DNA of 36,786 nt from a bacterium (GTDB lineage: Bacteria; Pseudomonadota; Alphaproteobacteria; Sphingomonadales; Sphingomonadaceae): the NCBI GenBank assembly GCA_030824575.1, contig JAVBXL010000072.1, forward strand, positions 1-36,786, written 5' to 3'. Below the pieces are notes generated by a model. That model was given only the letters and a program-made list of their open reading frames with translations, had not been told where the DNA came from and made no database searches. The translations under genes and the position numbers were made by a program. Each line of letters begins with the position of its first letter. Position 1 is the first letter of the stretch. Shown here in pieces: positions 23,462 to 31,293 of the stretch.

Positions 23462-25189
23462 TCAGGCGGCGACGCCGGCCTGCACATCCGCCATCCGCTC
23501 CTCGCGCTCGACCCAGTCGACCAGCAGGGTTAGCACGCGGCGCAGCGCCGTATCCTGCTCCTCTGCGCGGAACTCCAGCGCCGACAGCCGTTCCTCGATC
23601 AGGGTGAAACAGCCTTTGAGCGCTTCGGGATCGATTTCCGGCTGCACCGGCTGGCCGAAGGGAATATGCGACTGCACCGCACGCAGCGACGCGATCTCGG
23701 CGCGCAACGCCTCGATCTCACCCAGCATGTCGGCGCGCAGCGCGTCGATATCGACTGCATCGACCGTGGCGAATGGCTCGGCCGCTGCTTCGACAAAGGG
23801 CTCGGCTTCAACGACAGGTTCGGCTTCGACCAACGTCTCGACCTCGTCGAAAGCCTCGACCGCGACCGACGGTTCGGCCTCCACGCCGCTTTCGGCTTCG
23901 TCCTGCTCCAGCGCAAACGGCGCTGCAAAATCGGCAGCTTCTTCCGGCTCGACTTCATCATCGACGGGGTCAAGCTCGGCTTCCGGTTCGAACACAGTCT
24001 CCACTGCCCGTGGCGGCGCAAAGGCGGCGAAGGCCGGCCGGGCGAAGGGTGCCACGACGTTGGGCGTCACAGGCTCTTCGACCGCATAATCCTTTTCCCG
24101 CTCGACCGGATCCGGGGCAGCCGCAGCGACCGGTTCAATCTCGGCCGTCGTCCAGTCCGGCTGTGCCCAGGCGGCATCCAGTTCGATGGCGTCGTCCTCG
24201 ACCGGCGCATCCGCTACTATCTGATCCTCGGTCGGATAGTAGCCGAACGGCTGATCCTCGATCTGCTCCTCCTCGACGCTCTCGTCCATAACCGCAAGCT
24301 CGACCGGCTCCGGCTCGAACGCCAGCGGCTCTTCAGCGACATCCAGCAGCGACGGCGTGATCGCCGCCGGTGCGACATCGACGTCCAATCCCATATCCGC
24401 CACGACGGCGTCCACGACCTCTTCATCGATCACATGCAATTGCTCGATCGCGCCCAGCAGCAGCACGCGGCTGGCCAGCGCATTCAGGCGGCGGGGCACG
24501 CCGCCGGTCGCCGCATAGAGCGCCGAAAACGCGCCCGGCGTAAAAGCCGGATTGCCGCTCCAGCCCGCGATCGCCAGGCGATGAAGGATATAGGGTTCGA
24601 TTTCATTGGCCATCATCGGTTCCAGATGATGGGTCGCGATCACGCGCTGGCGCAATTGCTCCAGCTGCGGCGACTTCAGAAGATCACGGAATTCCGGCTG
24701 ACCCAGTAGGAAAATCTGCAACAGCGACTGGCCACCCAGCTGGAAGTTGGACAGCATTCGCAATTCTTCGATCGCGGAAACGGGCAGGTTCTGCGCCTCG
24801 TCCACGATCAACAGGCTGCGCCGCCCGGCGCGGGCCTGGGTATGGAGCATGGATTCGACCTGTTGCAGGATCGCCGCCTTGGACAGGCCGTCGGTGGACA
24901 GGCCGAAACTCTGCGCGGCGAGGCGCAGCATGTCGTCGCCCTCGACCTGGGTCGACACGATCTTGACCGCGGTCAGGCGCGCCGGGTCGATCGTCTGCAT
25001 TAGATGGCCGACCAGCGTGGTTTTGCCCGCGCCAATGTCGCCGGTGATGACGATGAAGCCTTCGCCCTGCGCCAGGCCATAGCCGAGATAAGACAGCGCC
25101 TTGCGATGGGTCGCGCTTTCAAAATAATAATGCGGGTCCGGCGTCAGCTGGAACGGACGGCCCTGCAATCCGTAGAATTGATCGTACAT
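23462..25189 (-). CDS. XrtA-associated ATPase with long acidic linker and coiled-coil tail
   Basis: A 575-residue protein. Residues 1-270 are the ExeA/GspA-like AAA ATPase of XrtA loci (TIGR03015 type): MYDQFYGLQGRPFQLTPDP, Walker A GDIGAGKT (50-57), Walker B LLIVDEAQ (126-133), LGQPEFRDLL sensor region and GGVPRRLN. Residues about 270-480 are an unusually acidic Glu/Ala/Pro/Asp/Val stretch with repeated VEAEP-like units. Residues about 480-565 look coiled-coil (two heptad-rich helices). The ATPase is thought to support EPS export or assembly near the inner membrane. The start ATG 25189 has GGAG 8 nt upstream; the frame extends upstream as a shadow of the barrel gene. Confidence 0.93.
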   Translation of the reverse strand: MYDQFYGLQGRPFQLTPDPHYYFESATHRKALSYLGYGLAQGEGFIVITGDIGAGKTTLVGHLMQTIDPARLTAVKIVSTQVEGDDMLRLAAQSFGLSTDGLSKAAILQQVESMLHTQARAGRRSLLIVDEAQNLPVSAIEELRMLSNFQLGGQSLLQIFLLGQPEFRDLLKSPQLEQLRQRVIATHHLEPMMANEIEPYILHRLAIAGWSGNPAFTPGAFSALYAATGGVPRRLNALASRVLLLGAIEQLHVIDEEVVDAVVADMGLDVDVAPAAITPSLLDVAEEPLAFEPEPVELAVMDESVEEEQIEDQPFGYYPTEDQIVADAPVEDDAIELDAAWAQPDWTTAEIEPVAAAAPDPVEREKDYAVEEPVTPNVVAPFARPAFAAFAPPRAVETVFEPEAELDPVDDEVEPEEAADFAAPFALEQDEAESGVEAEPSVAVEAFDEVETLVEAEPVVEAEPFVEAAAEPFATVDAVDIDALRADMLGEIEALRAEIASLRAVQSHIPFGQPVQPEIDPEALKGCFTLIEERLSALEFRAEEQDTALRRVLTLLVDWVEREERMADVQAGVAA

Positions 25190-25212
25190 CTCTTCGTCTC
25201 CAAGGCGACCGG

Positions 25213-26817
25213 TTAGAAGCTGTAGCGCAGGCCGACCTGCCCCATCGCGCTGATGATGGTGTCCAGATCGTCCGCTTGCACCCCGTCCAGTCCGAGCGAG
25301 GCAGATGCGGACAGGCGGCGGGACAACCCCTTGTAATAGCTGGCGAACGAACCGTAGTTCAGCACATCGGGCCGATCGCCGCTGGCGTCGAAATAATTGA
25401 CGTAGCCAACCAGGTCGATGCTGTCGCGATCGTTGATCGTATAGGTCACCGATCCGTTGCCATACCAGTTTTCGTCGCGCGATCCGCGGATCAGCACGGT
25501 CTGGCCGCTGGGCGTGATGAACTTGCGCTGCGAATAGCCCGCGCCCAGCCCCCAGCCCCACGGCCCGCGCCGCAGCGCATATTGCGCCGACACGCCGCGA
25601 TAGCGGAAATTGGCGTCGGTGATGCCCGACAAGGCATCGTTGAAGCACTGGCCGCCGCCGGTGGTGGAGAAGGCGCAGCCGGTAATGTCGCCGGTGAAGG
25701 GATTGCGCGCCACGTCGAAATTGCTGCCCGACAGGGCGGCGACATCCGCGGTCATCATGCGGCCGAAACTGTCGATCCCGTCGAAGACGATGACGGCGAC
25801 ATGGCTGTCGCGGCCCTGCCACAGGAAGCTGCCCTGATAGGTCATGCCGCCATAGCGTTCGCCCACCCGCGCCTGGAGCGTCGTGCGACGGCTGGGCCGC
25901 CACAGCACGCCCGCGTCCCAGATGATGTCGTCGAAATCATAGACCAGGGCGCGCGGCGAGCTTTTGTCGGTGACATAGCGGCCGTTGCGGATTAGCGGCA
26001 GGCCGTCCGCGCCCAGTTGCGGCGAACGCTGGCTGATTTCGATCTTTTCATAGCCGACGCCGCCGACGGCGGCGAGCGTTGGCGTGATCGGCACGGTCGC
26101 ATCGACCCGGCCCCACAGATCCTCAAACCGCTGGTCAAGCTGGCTGGCGTCCTCCCGATCATAGCCGCCGCTGGCGGTGAGGCCAATGCCCGGCAATACC
26201 GTGTTAGGCGAAAAGCCGACCGATCCATTGAGGCTGTGGGTCCAGCTGTCGGCAAAGGACCCGCCGGACTGCCCCTGCACATTATTCTGGCTGACGCTGT
26301 CATCGACCCGCGCATAGCCCAGGCGATAGCCGGCGTTGACGTTGAAGTCGCCCAGCTGCGTCGTGTAGGATGGCCCGACATAGCCGGACCAGACCTGGCT
26401 GGTATAAGTGTCGCGCTGCGTCGATGCGCCCGACAGGCCGTCGGTGCGGACCCGCGTGGCGAGGCCGCCCGCCTGGATGCCCAGACCGCGCGCGACATTG
26501 ATGGTCGCATGGCCAAAGCCGCTTAGCACATCCTGATCGACCGCCTGGCTGCTCCAGCCGAAGCTGTGATTATATTGCAGGTCGACCGCTGCTTCGACGC
26601 GCCTGTTCTGCACCTCGGCGGTCAGGCCGGCGGTGACGTTGGAATAGGTCAGCACGTCGCCGCCGCCCTTGAGCGGACCCATCACGACCTGATCCACCCC
26701 GATATAGGGGATCACATCGACGCGCTTCTCATCCGCGGACGATTGCGCATGGGCGGGCATTGCTGCGGCCAGCGCGACGCACGATGCGCCTGCGATCCAG
26801 AGCCGAACGGTTTTCAC
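25213..26817 (-). CDS. XrtA-system-associated outer-membrane beta-barrel protein
   Basis: A 534-residue exported protein (TIGR03016 type). A signal peptide spans residues 1-24 with AHA cleavage before QSSADEKRVD. The rest is alternating amphipathic strand pattern with many Tyr/Trp/Gly residues, ending GQVGLRYSF with the terminal Phe used in outer-membrane protein assembly. One cysteine pair lies in a loop near GCAFSTTGGGQC. It is a candidate outer-membrane conduit or porin-like partner for polysaccharide secretion; the function is not established for the family. It starts at GTG 26817, overlapping the kinase gene stop (GTGA). Confidence 0.9.
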   Translation of the reverse strand: MKTVRLWIAGASCVALAAAMPAHAQSSADEKRVDVIPYIGVDQVVMGPLKGGGDVLTYSNVTAGLTAEVQNRRVEAAVDLQYNHSFGWSSQAVDQDVLSGFGHATINVARGLGIQAGGLATRVRTDGLSGASTQRDTYTSQVWSGYVGPSYTTQLGDFNVNAGYRLGYARVDDSVSQNNVQGQSGGSFADSWTHSLNGSVGFSPNTVLPGIGLTASGGYDREDASQLDQRFEDLWGRVDATVPITPTLAAVGGVGYEKIEISQRSPQLGADGLPLIRNGRYVTDKSSPRALVYDFDDIIWDAGVLWRPSRRTTLQARVGERYGGMTYQGSFLWQGRDSHVAVIVFDGIDSFGRMMTADVAALSGSNFDVARNPFTGDITGCAFSTTGGGQCFNDALSGITDANFRYRGVSAQYALRRGPWGWGLGAGYSQRKFITPSGQTVLIRGSRDENWYGNGSVTYTINDRDSIDLVGYVNYFDASGDRPDVLNYGSFASYYKGLSRRLSASASLGLDGVQADDLDTIISAMGQVGLRYSF

Positions 26818-27743
26818 TGGGCTTCCCCCTTGGCATAATAGCTGCCGAAACGGCGGCCGCCGCTGTTGAAGCGCACGGCATTGAGCAAGAGCTGCACCTG
26901 TGCGCCGCCCTTCAACAGGCCCGCAGCGTCGCGCAGCGCGCTTTCGGGCGTCTTGTCGGCGCGCACGACCAGCAGCGCGATGGCGGCATGGCTGGCGAGC
27001 ACCGCGGCGGGCGATGCCGCCAGAAGCGGCGGCGAATCGAAGATCACGATCCGTTCAGGCCGCCCCTCGGTCAGCCGCTTCAGCAGCTGCTCGGTCCGGG
27101 CCGATGCGAGATATTCGGTGTCGTTATGGCTGCGCTGCCCGGCGGGCAGGACGGCGAGCGAGGGAATGTCGGTGCGGATCACGCAATCCTCGATCGCGAC
27201 CATGGGATCGGCCAGCGCGTCCATCAGGCCGGGACCAGCCTCCAGCCCCAGTTGTGCGGGAATCCCCGGCTTGCCGAAATCGGCGTCGACCAGCAGGATT
27301 TCGCGATCCTTTTCCGCCGCCAGGCTGAGCGCCAGGTTGATCGCGCAGAAGGTCTTGCCCTCCCCGCTATGAGCGGAACAGACGAGGATGCGGTTTCCGC
27401 GCGGGTTATTATGCAGTTGCGACAGCAGGTCGCGCTTGAGCAGGCGAAACTCCTCGCTCATCGTCGTGACCGCGCTGTCGGGACGCAGGAAGCCGTCCTC
27501 CACAAGCTTGATGCGGTCGATCGCCTGCACTGGCCCGGTCCAGGCCGGGGCGCGGAAGGTCGGCGCAACCGGCGCATCGCCTACGACGGCGGCAGGCGTC
27601 GGCGCGACGGGCGTGGGCGGCAGGTCGGCGGAGACATCGACCGCAGGCGCGGCGCGACCACGCAGCGCGGCGTTGAAGTCATAGATCTCGGTGGCCCGCT
27701 CGATCAGCGATCCCCGGCCCTTGATGGAGCTATGCTGGTTCAT
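26814..27743 (-). CDS. XrtA-associated tyrosine autokinase-type ATPase (BY-kinase)
   Basis: A 309-residue cytosolic P-loop protein that pairs with the chain-length determinant to control EPS polymer size. The disordered Ala/Pro-rich N terminus (about 28-70) precedes the kinase fold with MSEEFRLLKRDLL, Walker A SAHSGEGKT (123-131), Walker A' LLVDADFGKPG (150-160) and Walker B VIFDSPPLL. The C terminus has only a YY pair (GSYYAKGEAQ) rather than a long tyrosine cluster. The start ATG 27743 has GGAG upstream. It is 14 nt downstream of the chain-length gene and overlaps the barrel gene. Confidence 0.92.
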   Translation of the reverse strand: MNQHSSIKGRGSLIERATEIYDFNAALRGRAAPAVDVSADLPPTPVAPTPAAVVGDAPVAPTFRAPAWTGPVQAIDRIKLVEDGFLRPDSAVTTMSEEFRLLKRDLLSQLHNNPRGNRILVCSAHSGEGKTFCAINLALSLAAEKDREILLVDADFGKPGIPAQLGLEAGPGLMDALADPMVAIEDCVIRTDIPSLAVLPAGQRSHNDTEYLASARTEQLLKRLTEGRPERIVIFDSPPLLAASPAAVLASHAAIALLVVRADKTPESALRDAAGLLKGGAQVQLLLNAVRFNSGGRRFGSYYAKGEAQ

Positions 27744-27757
27744 GTTCCCTGGCTCCT

Positions 27758-29281
27758 TCACGCCATACCGCGCTGGACGAATTCGACGACGACCAGCAGC
27801 AGGCAAACGGCCACCAGCCCTCCGCTCGCCCCAGCAAACCATTTCATGCGTTGCTTTTCGACCGCGACCTGCGCCGCGCTGATGGTCTGGCTGATCGACC
27901 CGGCAACCGGCAGGCCCAGTGCCTTTTCCAGCCTAGCTGCGGTCGGGAATGTGCCCTTGAGCTGGCCGAGGGCGAAGGCGACGCCGATGCCCGCACCGAT
28001 TCCCAGGATCAGCACGCCGAGCAGCAGCAACGGCCGGTTGGGGGCCGACGGCGCGGTCGGGGTGCTGGGCGGCTGGATGACGCGGAACTGGACGGAGCCC
28101 GTTTCGGTCTTCACTTCGCCGCGCAGGCGGATTTCCTCGCGGTCGCTCATCAGCTTGTCATATTGCGCTTTGACTGCGACATAATCGCTGTCGAGCTTTT
28201 CCTGTTCGGACGCGACGCCGGGTTCATCGACCTGGCGCGACGTCATGGTGTTAAGGTCACCCTGCAACTGCGCCCGGCGCATCTGGAGCGCCTGCACCGT
28301 GGCAGCCCGTTCGGCCTGCATCGACCTGATCGACAGATAGGCGGGATTGGGCGTGCTGCCCGCGCCACCCGCGCTGCCGCCGCCACCGCTCTTGCGCAGG
28401 GCATCGACCTCGCGCTGGGCGGCGATCACGTCGGGATGATTGGCGGTCCAACCCCGCGCGCGCATCGACGCCAGATTGGATTGCGCCTGCGCCAGCGGCG
28501 ATGCGCCGCCCGATGCGCTGACGCCCGGCAGCGTCGCCGGGGTGCCCATCAGCTGGCCGTTCATCGCGCTCAAGGCGCTCTGCGCCTGAACGAGTTGCGA
28601 ATCGATGGTGTTGATTTCGACCCGCGCGGCATCCATGCGCTGGCTGATCGATCCCGCGCCGGGCAACAGCCCGACATAGCGCTGGGCGAAGGCGACGCGG
28701 CGTTGGTCTGCCGCTTCCAGCTGCTTGCCGCGCGCGGCGATCTGCTGGTCGAGGAAAGCCAGGCTCTGCTTGGTCTGGTTACGATCGCCCGAGAGATTCT
28801 CTTCCTGGAAGATGTCGATCAGTTTCTGCACGATCTGCTGCGCGATGCGCGCATTGGCGCCGTCCGACAGGGCCGAGTCGGCGGAGATGGCGCTGATGTC
28901 GATCATGCTGGGATCTGCCTGCGCCATCACGGTGATGTTCTCGCGCAGCGTCGTTATCTTCGCAGCGATATCGCGCGGGCCGGACACCGACTGGGACAGG
29001 TCAGTGTCGCGCACCACCTTTTCCAGATTTTCAGCGCTCGCCAGCGTGCTGCGCACACGGTCCAGATCCTGCTGCGACTGGACCTGGGTGATGCCCACCT
29101 TGTCCTCCAGCAGCGACTGGGTGTTCACATAGACCCGCGCCTTGGACTGATAGCTGTTGGGGATGAGCGCTACGCCCAGCCACCCCAGCATGCAAATGCC
29201 CCAAGCGACGCCAAGCGCCACCCAACGTCGGCTCCATATGCCGTGGAGCAGGACCAACAGTTCGTCGTAAAGACCGGCCAT
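27758..29281 (-). CDS. XrtA-system polysaccharide chain-length determinant (Wzz/PCP family)
   Basis: A 507-residue inner-membrane protein with one helix near the N terminus (about 20-40, within WVALGVAWGICMLGWLGVAL), a long periplasmic coiled-coil region (about 60-410) and a C-terminal membrane hairpin (about 420-440 and 483-500). The Wzz-type motif is at SYQSKARVYVNTQ. The Gly/Ser-rich segment SGGGGSAGGAGS (about residue 298) lies in a loop of the periplasmic domain. It works with the tyrosine kinase and the export lipoprotein to set polymer length and couple synthesis to export. It is two bases downstream of the lipoprotein gene. Confidence 0.93.
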   Translation of the reverse strand: MAGLYDELLVLLHGIWSRRWVALGVAWGICMLGWLGVALIPNSYQSKARVYVNTQSLLEDKVGITQVQSQQDLDRVRSTLASAENLEKVVRDTDLSQSVSGPRDIAAKITTLRENITVMAQADPSMIDISAISADSALSDGANARIAQQIVQKLIDIFQEENLSGDRNQTKQSLAFLDQQIAARGKQLEAADQRRVAFAQRYVGLLPGAGSISQRMDAARVEINTIDSQLVQAQSALSAMNGQLMGTPATLPGVSASGGASPLAQAQSNLASMRARGWTANHPDVIAAQREVDALRKSGGGGSAGGAGSTPNPAYLSIRSMQAERAATVQALQMRRAQLQGDLNTMTSRQVDEPGVASEQEKLDSDYVAVKAQYDKLMSDREEIRLRGEVKTETGSVQFRVIQPPSTPTAPSAPNRPLLLLGVLILGIGAGIGVAFALGQLKGTFPTAARLEKALGLPVAGSISQTISAAQVAVEKQRMKWFAGASGGLVAVCLLLVVVEFVQRGMA

Positions 29282-29283
29282 GA

Positions 29284-29928
29284 TCAGAACATGCTTTCAG
29301 GAATGATGATGACGTCACCGGGCGACAGCAGCACATTGGCGCGCGTGTCCCCCTTCTTCAAAAGGTCGCCCAGGCGGACCTGATATTCCTTCTGCTTGCC
29401 CGTATTCTTGTCGAATCGGACCAGCCGCGCGCGGTTGCCCGCCGCATATTCGGACAGGCCACCCACGGAAATCATCGCGTCGAGCAGGGTCATGTTCGCG
29501 CGGTAAGGAATGGACGCCGGCTTTTCCGTCGCGCCCACGATCCGCACCTGCTGGCTGAACGTCCCGCTGAAATTATTGACGATCACCGACACCAGCGGAT
29601 TTTCGATATATTGGGTGAGCGCCAGTTTGATGTCGTCGGACAGCATCTTGGGCGTCTTGCCGACCGCGGGCATGTCGGTAATCAGCGGCGTGGTGATGCG
29701 GCCGTCGGGGCGCACCTGCACCTTCGCGCCCAGTTCGGGATTGCGCCACACGAAGATGGTGAGGTCGTCGAGCGGGCCGATGATATATTCCTCACCCGGC
29801 CCTTCCTGCGTCGACACGAAAGATGCGGGCGGCAATTGCGGCCCGGACGGCGCGGAGGCGCAGCCCGACAAGGCGATAGCGGGTAAAGATACACCGATCA
29901 AAAGCCTGGAAACCGACACAAAACGCAT
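29284..29928 (-). CDS. XrtA-system exopolysaccharide export lipoprotein (Wza-like), first gene of the operon
   Basis: A 214-residue outer-membrane lipoprotein. The signal peptide ends in a lipobox ALSGC with lipidated Cys23. The polysaccharide biosynthesis/export domain follows: EEYIIGPLDDLTIFVWRNPEL, VRPDGRITTPLI and a SLBB-type region VRIVGATEKPASIPYRANMTLLDAM, ending LLSPGDVIIIPESMF. The start is ATG 29928 with GAGG 7 nt upstream; the frame is open to 29994. It is the first gene in a run of 13 on the minus strand, so the operon promoter is probably in the 132 nt upstream. Confidence 0.93.
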   Translation of the reverse strand: MRFVSVSRLLIGVSLPAIALSGCASAPSGPQLPPASFVSTQEGPGEEYIIGPLDDLTIFVWRNPELGAKVQVRPDGRITTPLITDMPAVGKTPKMLSDDIKLALTQYIENPLVSVIVNNFSGTFSQQVRIVGATEKPASIPYRANMTLLDAMISVGGLSEYAAGNRARLVRFDKNTGKQKEYQVRLGDLLKKGDTRANVLLSPGDVIIIPESMF

Positions 29929-30037
29929 ATTCTCACCTCTTTGTGCGGCCATGCACCAGCGGCAGCCAAAGAGGGCAAGGCAACCGGTCAGCACATGGCT
30001 TCGGGTTTCTTCTTGCCGGGAAAGGGTAAAGATACCG

Positions 30038-30055
30038 TTAGGAGTTAACTCCCAA
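30038..30055. promoter_or_regulatory. Palindrome upstream of the EPS operon, candidate operator
   Basis: GGAGTTAACTCC (30041-30052) is a perfect 12-bp palindrome, extended to an 18-bp near-perfect one (TTA and CAA flanks). It lies 110 to 127 nt upstream of the export-lipoprotein start, within the only sizable gap before the 13-gene operon. A weak -35/-10 pair on minus (TTGGGA, 15 nt, TATCTT) overlaps it. A dimeric regulator site is suggested by symmetry; no regulator gene is adjacent. Confidence 0.35.
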
Positions 30056-30060
30056 GCTAA

Positions 30061-31293
30061 TCAGCCAAGTAAAAGTTCGCGAGGACTTGGGTGACCAAGA
30101 AAAGCACCGGGACTTGCTGACGCGCCATAGGCCCCGGCGAGGAAGATGGCGATGAGGTCGCCTTCCTGCACCAGCGGCAACGCCACCTTGTCGCCCAGCC
30201 GGTCGATCGGGGTGCACAGGCACCCGACCACCGTTACGGGCGCCTCCGCCGGCGGCGCGCCGAAGCGGTTGGCGACCGCTATCGGATAATTGCGCCGCAC
30301 GACCGTCCCGAAATTGCCGCTGGCCGCCAGTTGATGATGCAGGCCGCCATCGACCACGACGAAGGTTTCGCCCTGGCTGACCTTCACGTCGATGACGCGG
30401 GTCAGATAGACCCCCGCCTCTCCCACCAGCCAGCGGCCCAGTTCGATCGCGAAGGCGCTGCCGGTCAGAATGTCCGGCAAACTGTCCAACTGGCTGTCCA
30501 AAGCCACGCCGATTGGCCGAATATCCAGCCGTTCGTCGCCGGGGAAATAGGCAAGGCCAAAGCCGCCGCCCAGATTGACCAGCGGCGGCGACGCACCGAC
30601 ATCGTCCGACAGCCGCGCCGCCAGCGCGATGGTCGCCGCCTGCGTTTCGATGATCGCCAGCGGGTCGAGATTCTGGCTGCCCGCAAAAATATGCCAGCCC
30701 CGCCAATCCGCCCCGGCATCGATCATCGCCCGCGCCATAGCGGCGGCGCGTTCGGCATCGACGCCGAACGGCTTGGCCCCGCCGCCCATGCGCATGCCCG
30801 ATCCTTTGAGGTCGAAGTCCGGGTTCACCCGCACGGCCAGGCGCGGCACCTTGCCCAATTTGTCGGCAACGGCCAGCGCGCGGCGGCCTTCACCCTCCGA
30901 CTCCAGGTTGATGGTCACGCCTGCGAAGATCGCCGCTTCCAGTTCGTCATTGCGCTTGCCTGGTCCTGCGAAACTGATCCGATCCGGCGCCATTCCGGCC
31001 GCCAGTGCCATCTCCAGTTCGCCGCCCGATGCGATGTCGAATCCATCTACCTGCCCCGCCATGCGCGCCAGCAGCGGCGCATAGGGGTTGGCCTTGATCG
31101 CATAATGGAGGTGCAGTGCATCGGGCATGGCGGCGCGAAAGCGGCGGACCTGTGCCTCCACGATGGCCATGTCATAGGCGAAGAGTGGCGTGTCGCCTGC
31201 CTCGTCCACCAGGCTCGCCGCGCCGCAGCCGCCGACGATCAACATGCCTTCTTCCTGCGCGAACCAGGCGGGAATCGGCCCCATCGGTTTCAT
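30061..31293 (-). CDS. PLP-dependent decarboxylase, exosortase A-associated (fold type III)
   Basis: A 410-residue enzyme of the Orn/Lys/DAP decarboxylase superfamily (TIGR03099 type). The PLP lysine is Lys67 in HYAIKANPY, with ASGGELEMALAAG, IFAGSQNLDP, VNLGGGFGLAYFP (phosphate site) and AIELGRWLVGEAG following in order. Near the C terminus VGCLCTPIDRLGDK carries the family's catalytic-type cysteine and NFGTVVRRNYPI. The natural substrate is unknown; its constant pairing with an ACP and an AMP-forming ligase suggests that it acts on an activated or free amino acid. ATG 31293 overlaps the ligase stop (ATGA). Confidence 0.92.
   Translation of the reverse strand: MKPMGPIPAWFAQEEGMLIVGGCGAASLVDEAGDTPLFAYDMAIVEAQVRRFRAAMPDALHLHYAIKANPYAPLLARMAGQVDGFDIASGGELEMALAAGMAPDRISFAGPGKRNDELEAAIFAGVTINLESEGEGRRALAVADKLGKVPRLAVRVNPDFDLKGSGMRMGGGAKPFGVDAERAAAMARAMIDAGADWRGWHIFAGSQNLDPLAIIETQAATIALAARLSDDVGASPPLVNLGGGFGLAYFPGDERLDIRPIGVALDSQLDSLPDILTGSAFAIELGRWLVGEAGVYLTRVIDVKVSQGETFVVVDGGLHHQLAASGNFGTVVRRNYPIAVANRFGAPPAEAPVTVVGCLCTPIDRLGDKVALPLVQEGDLIAIFLAGAYGASASPGAFLGHPSPRELLLG

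Noticed and set aside
23265..24089. Ser-rich plus-strand frame opposite the deacetylase and ATPase
   Set aside because: A Ser/Ala/Thr run is the antisense reading of the acidic Glu/Ala/Val linker; no start signal.
25190..25903. N-terminal extension of the XrtA ATPase frame
   Set aside because: It shadows the beta-barrel gene; the family N terminus MYDQFYGL is at 25189 with a ribosome-binding site.
27851..29383. 510-residue plus-strand frame opposite the chain-length determinant
   Set aside because: Arg/Leu/Gln-rich shadow typical of antisense frames in GC-rich genes; the minus frame has full Wzz features.
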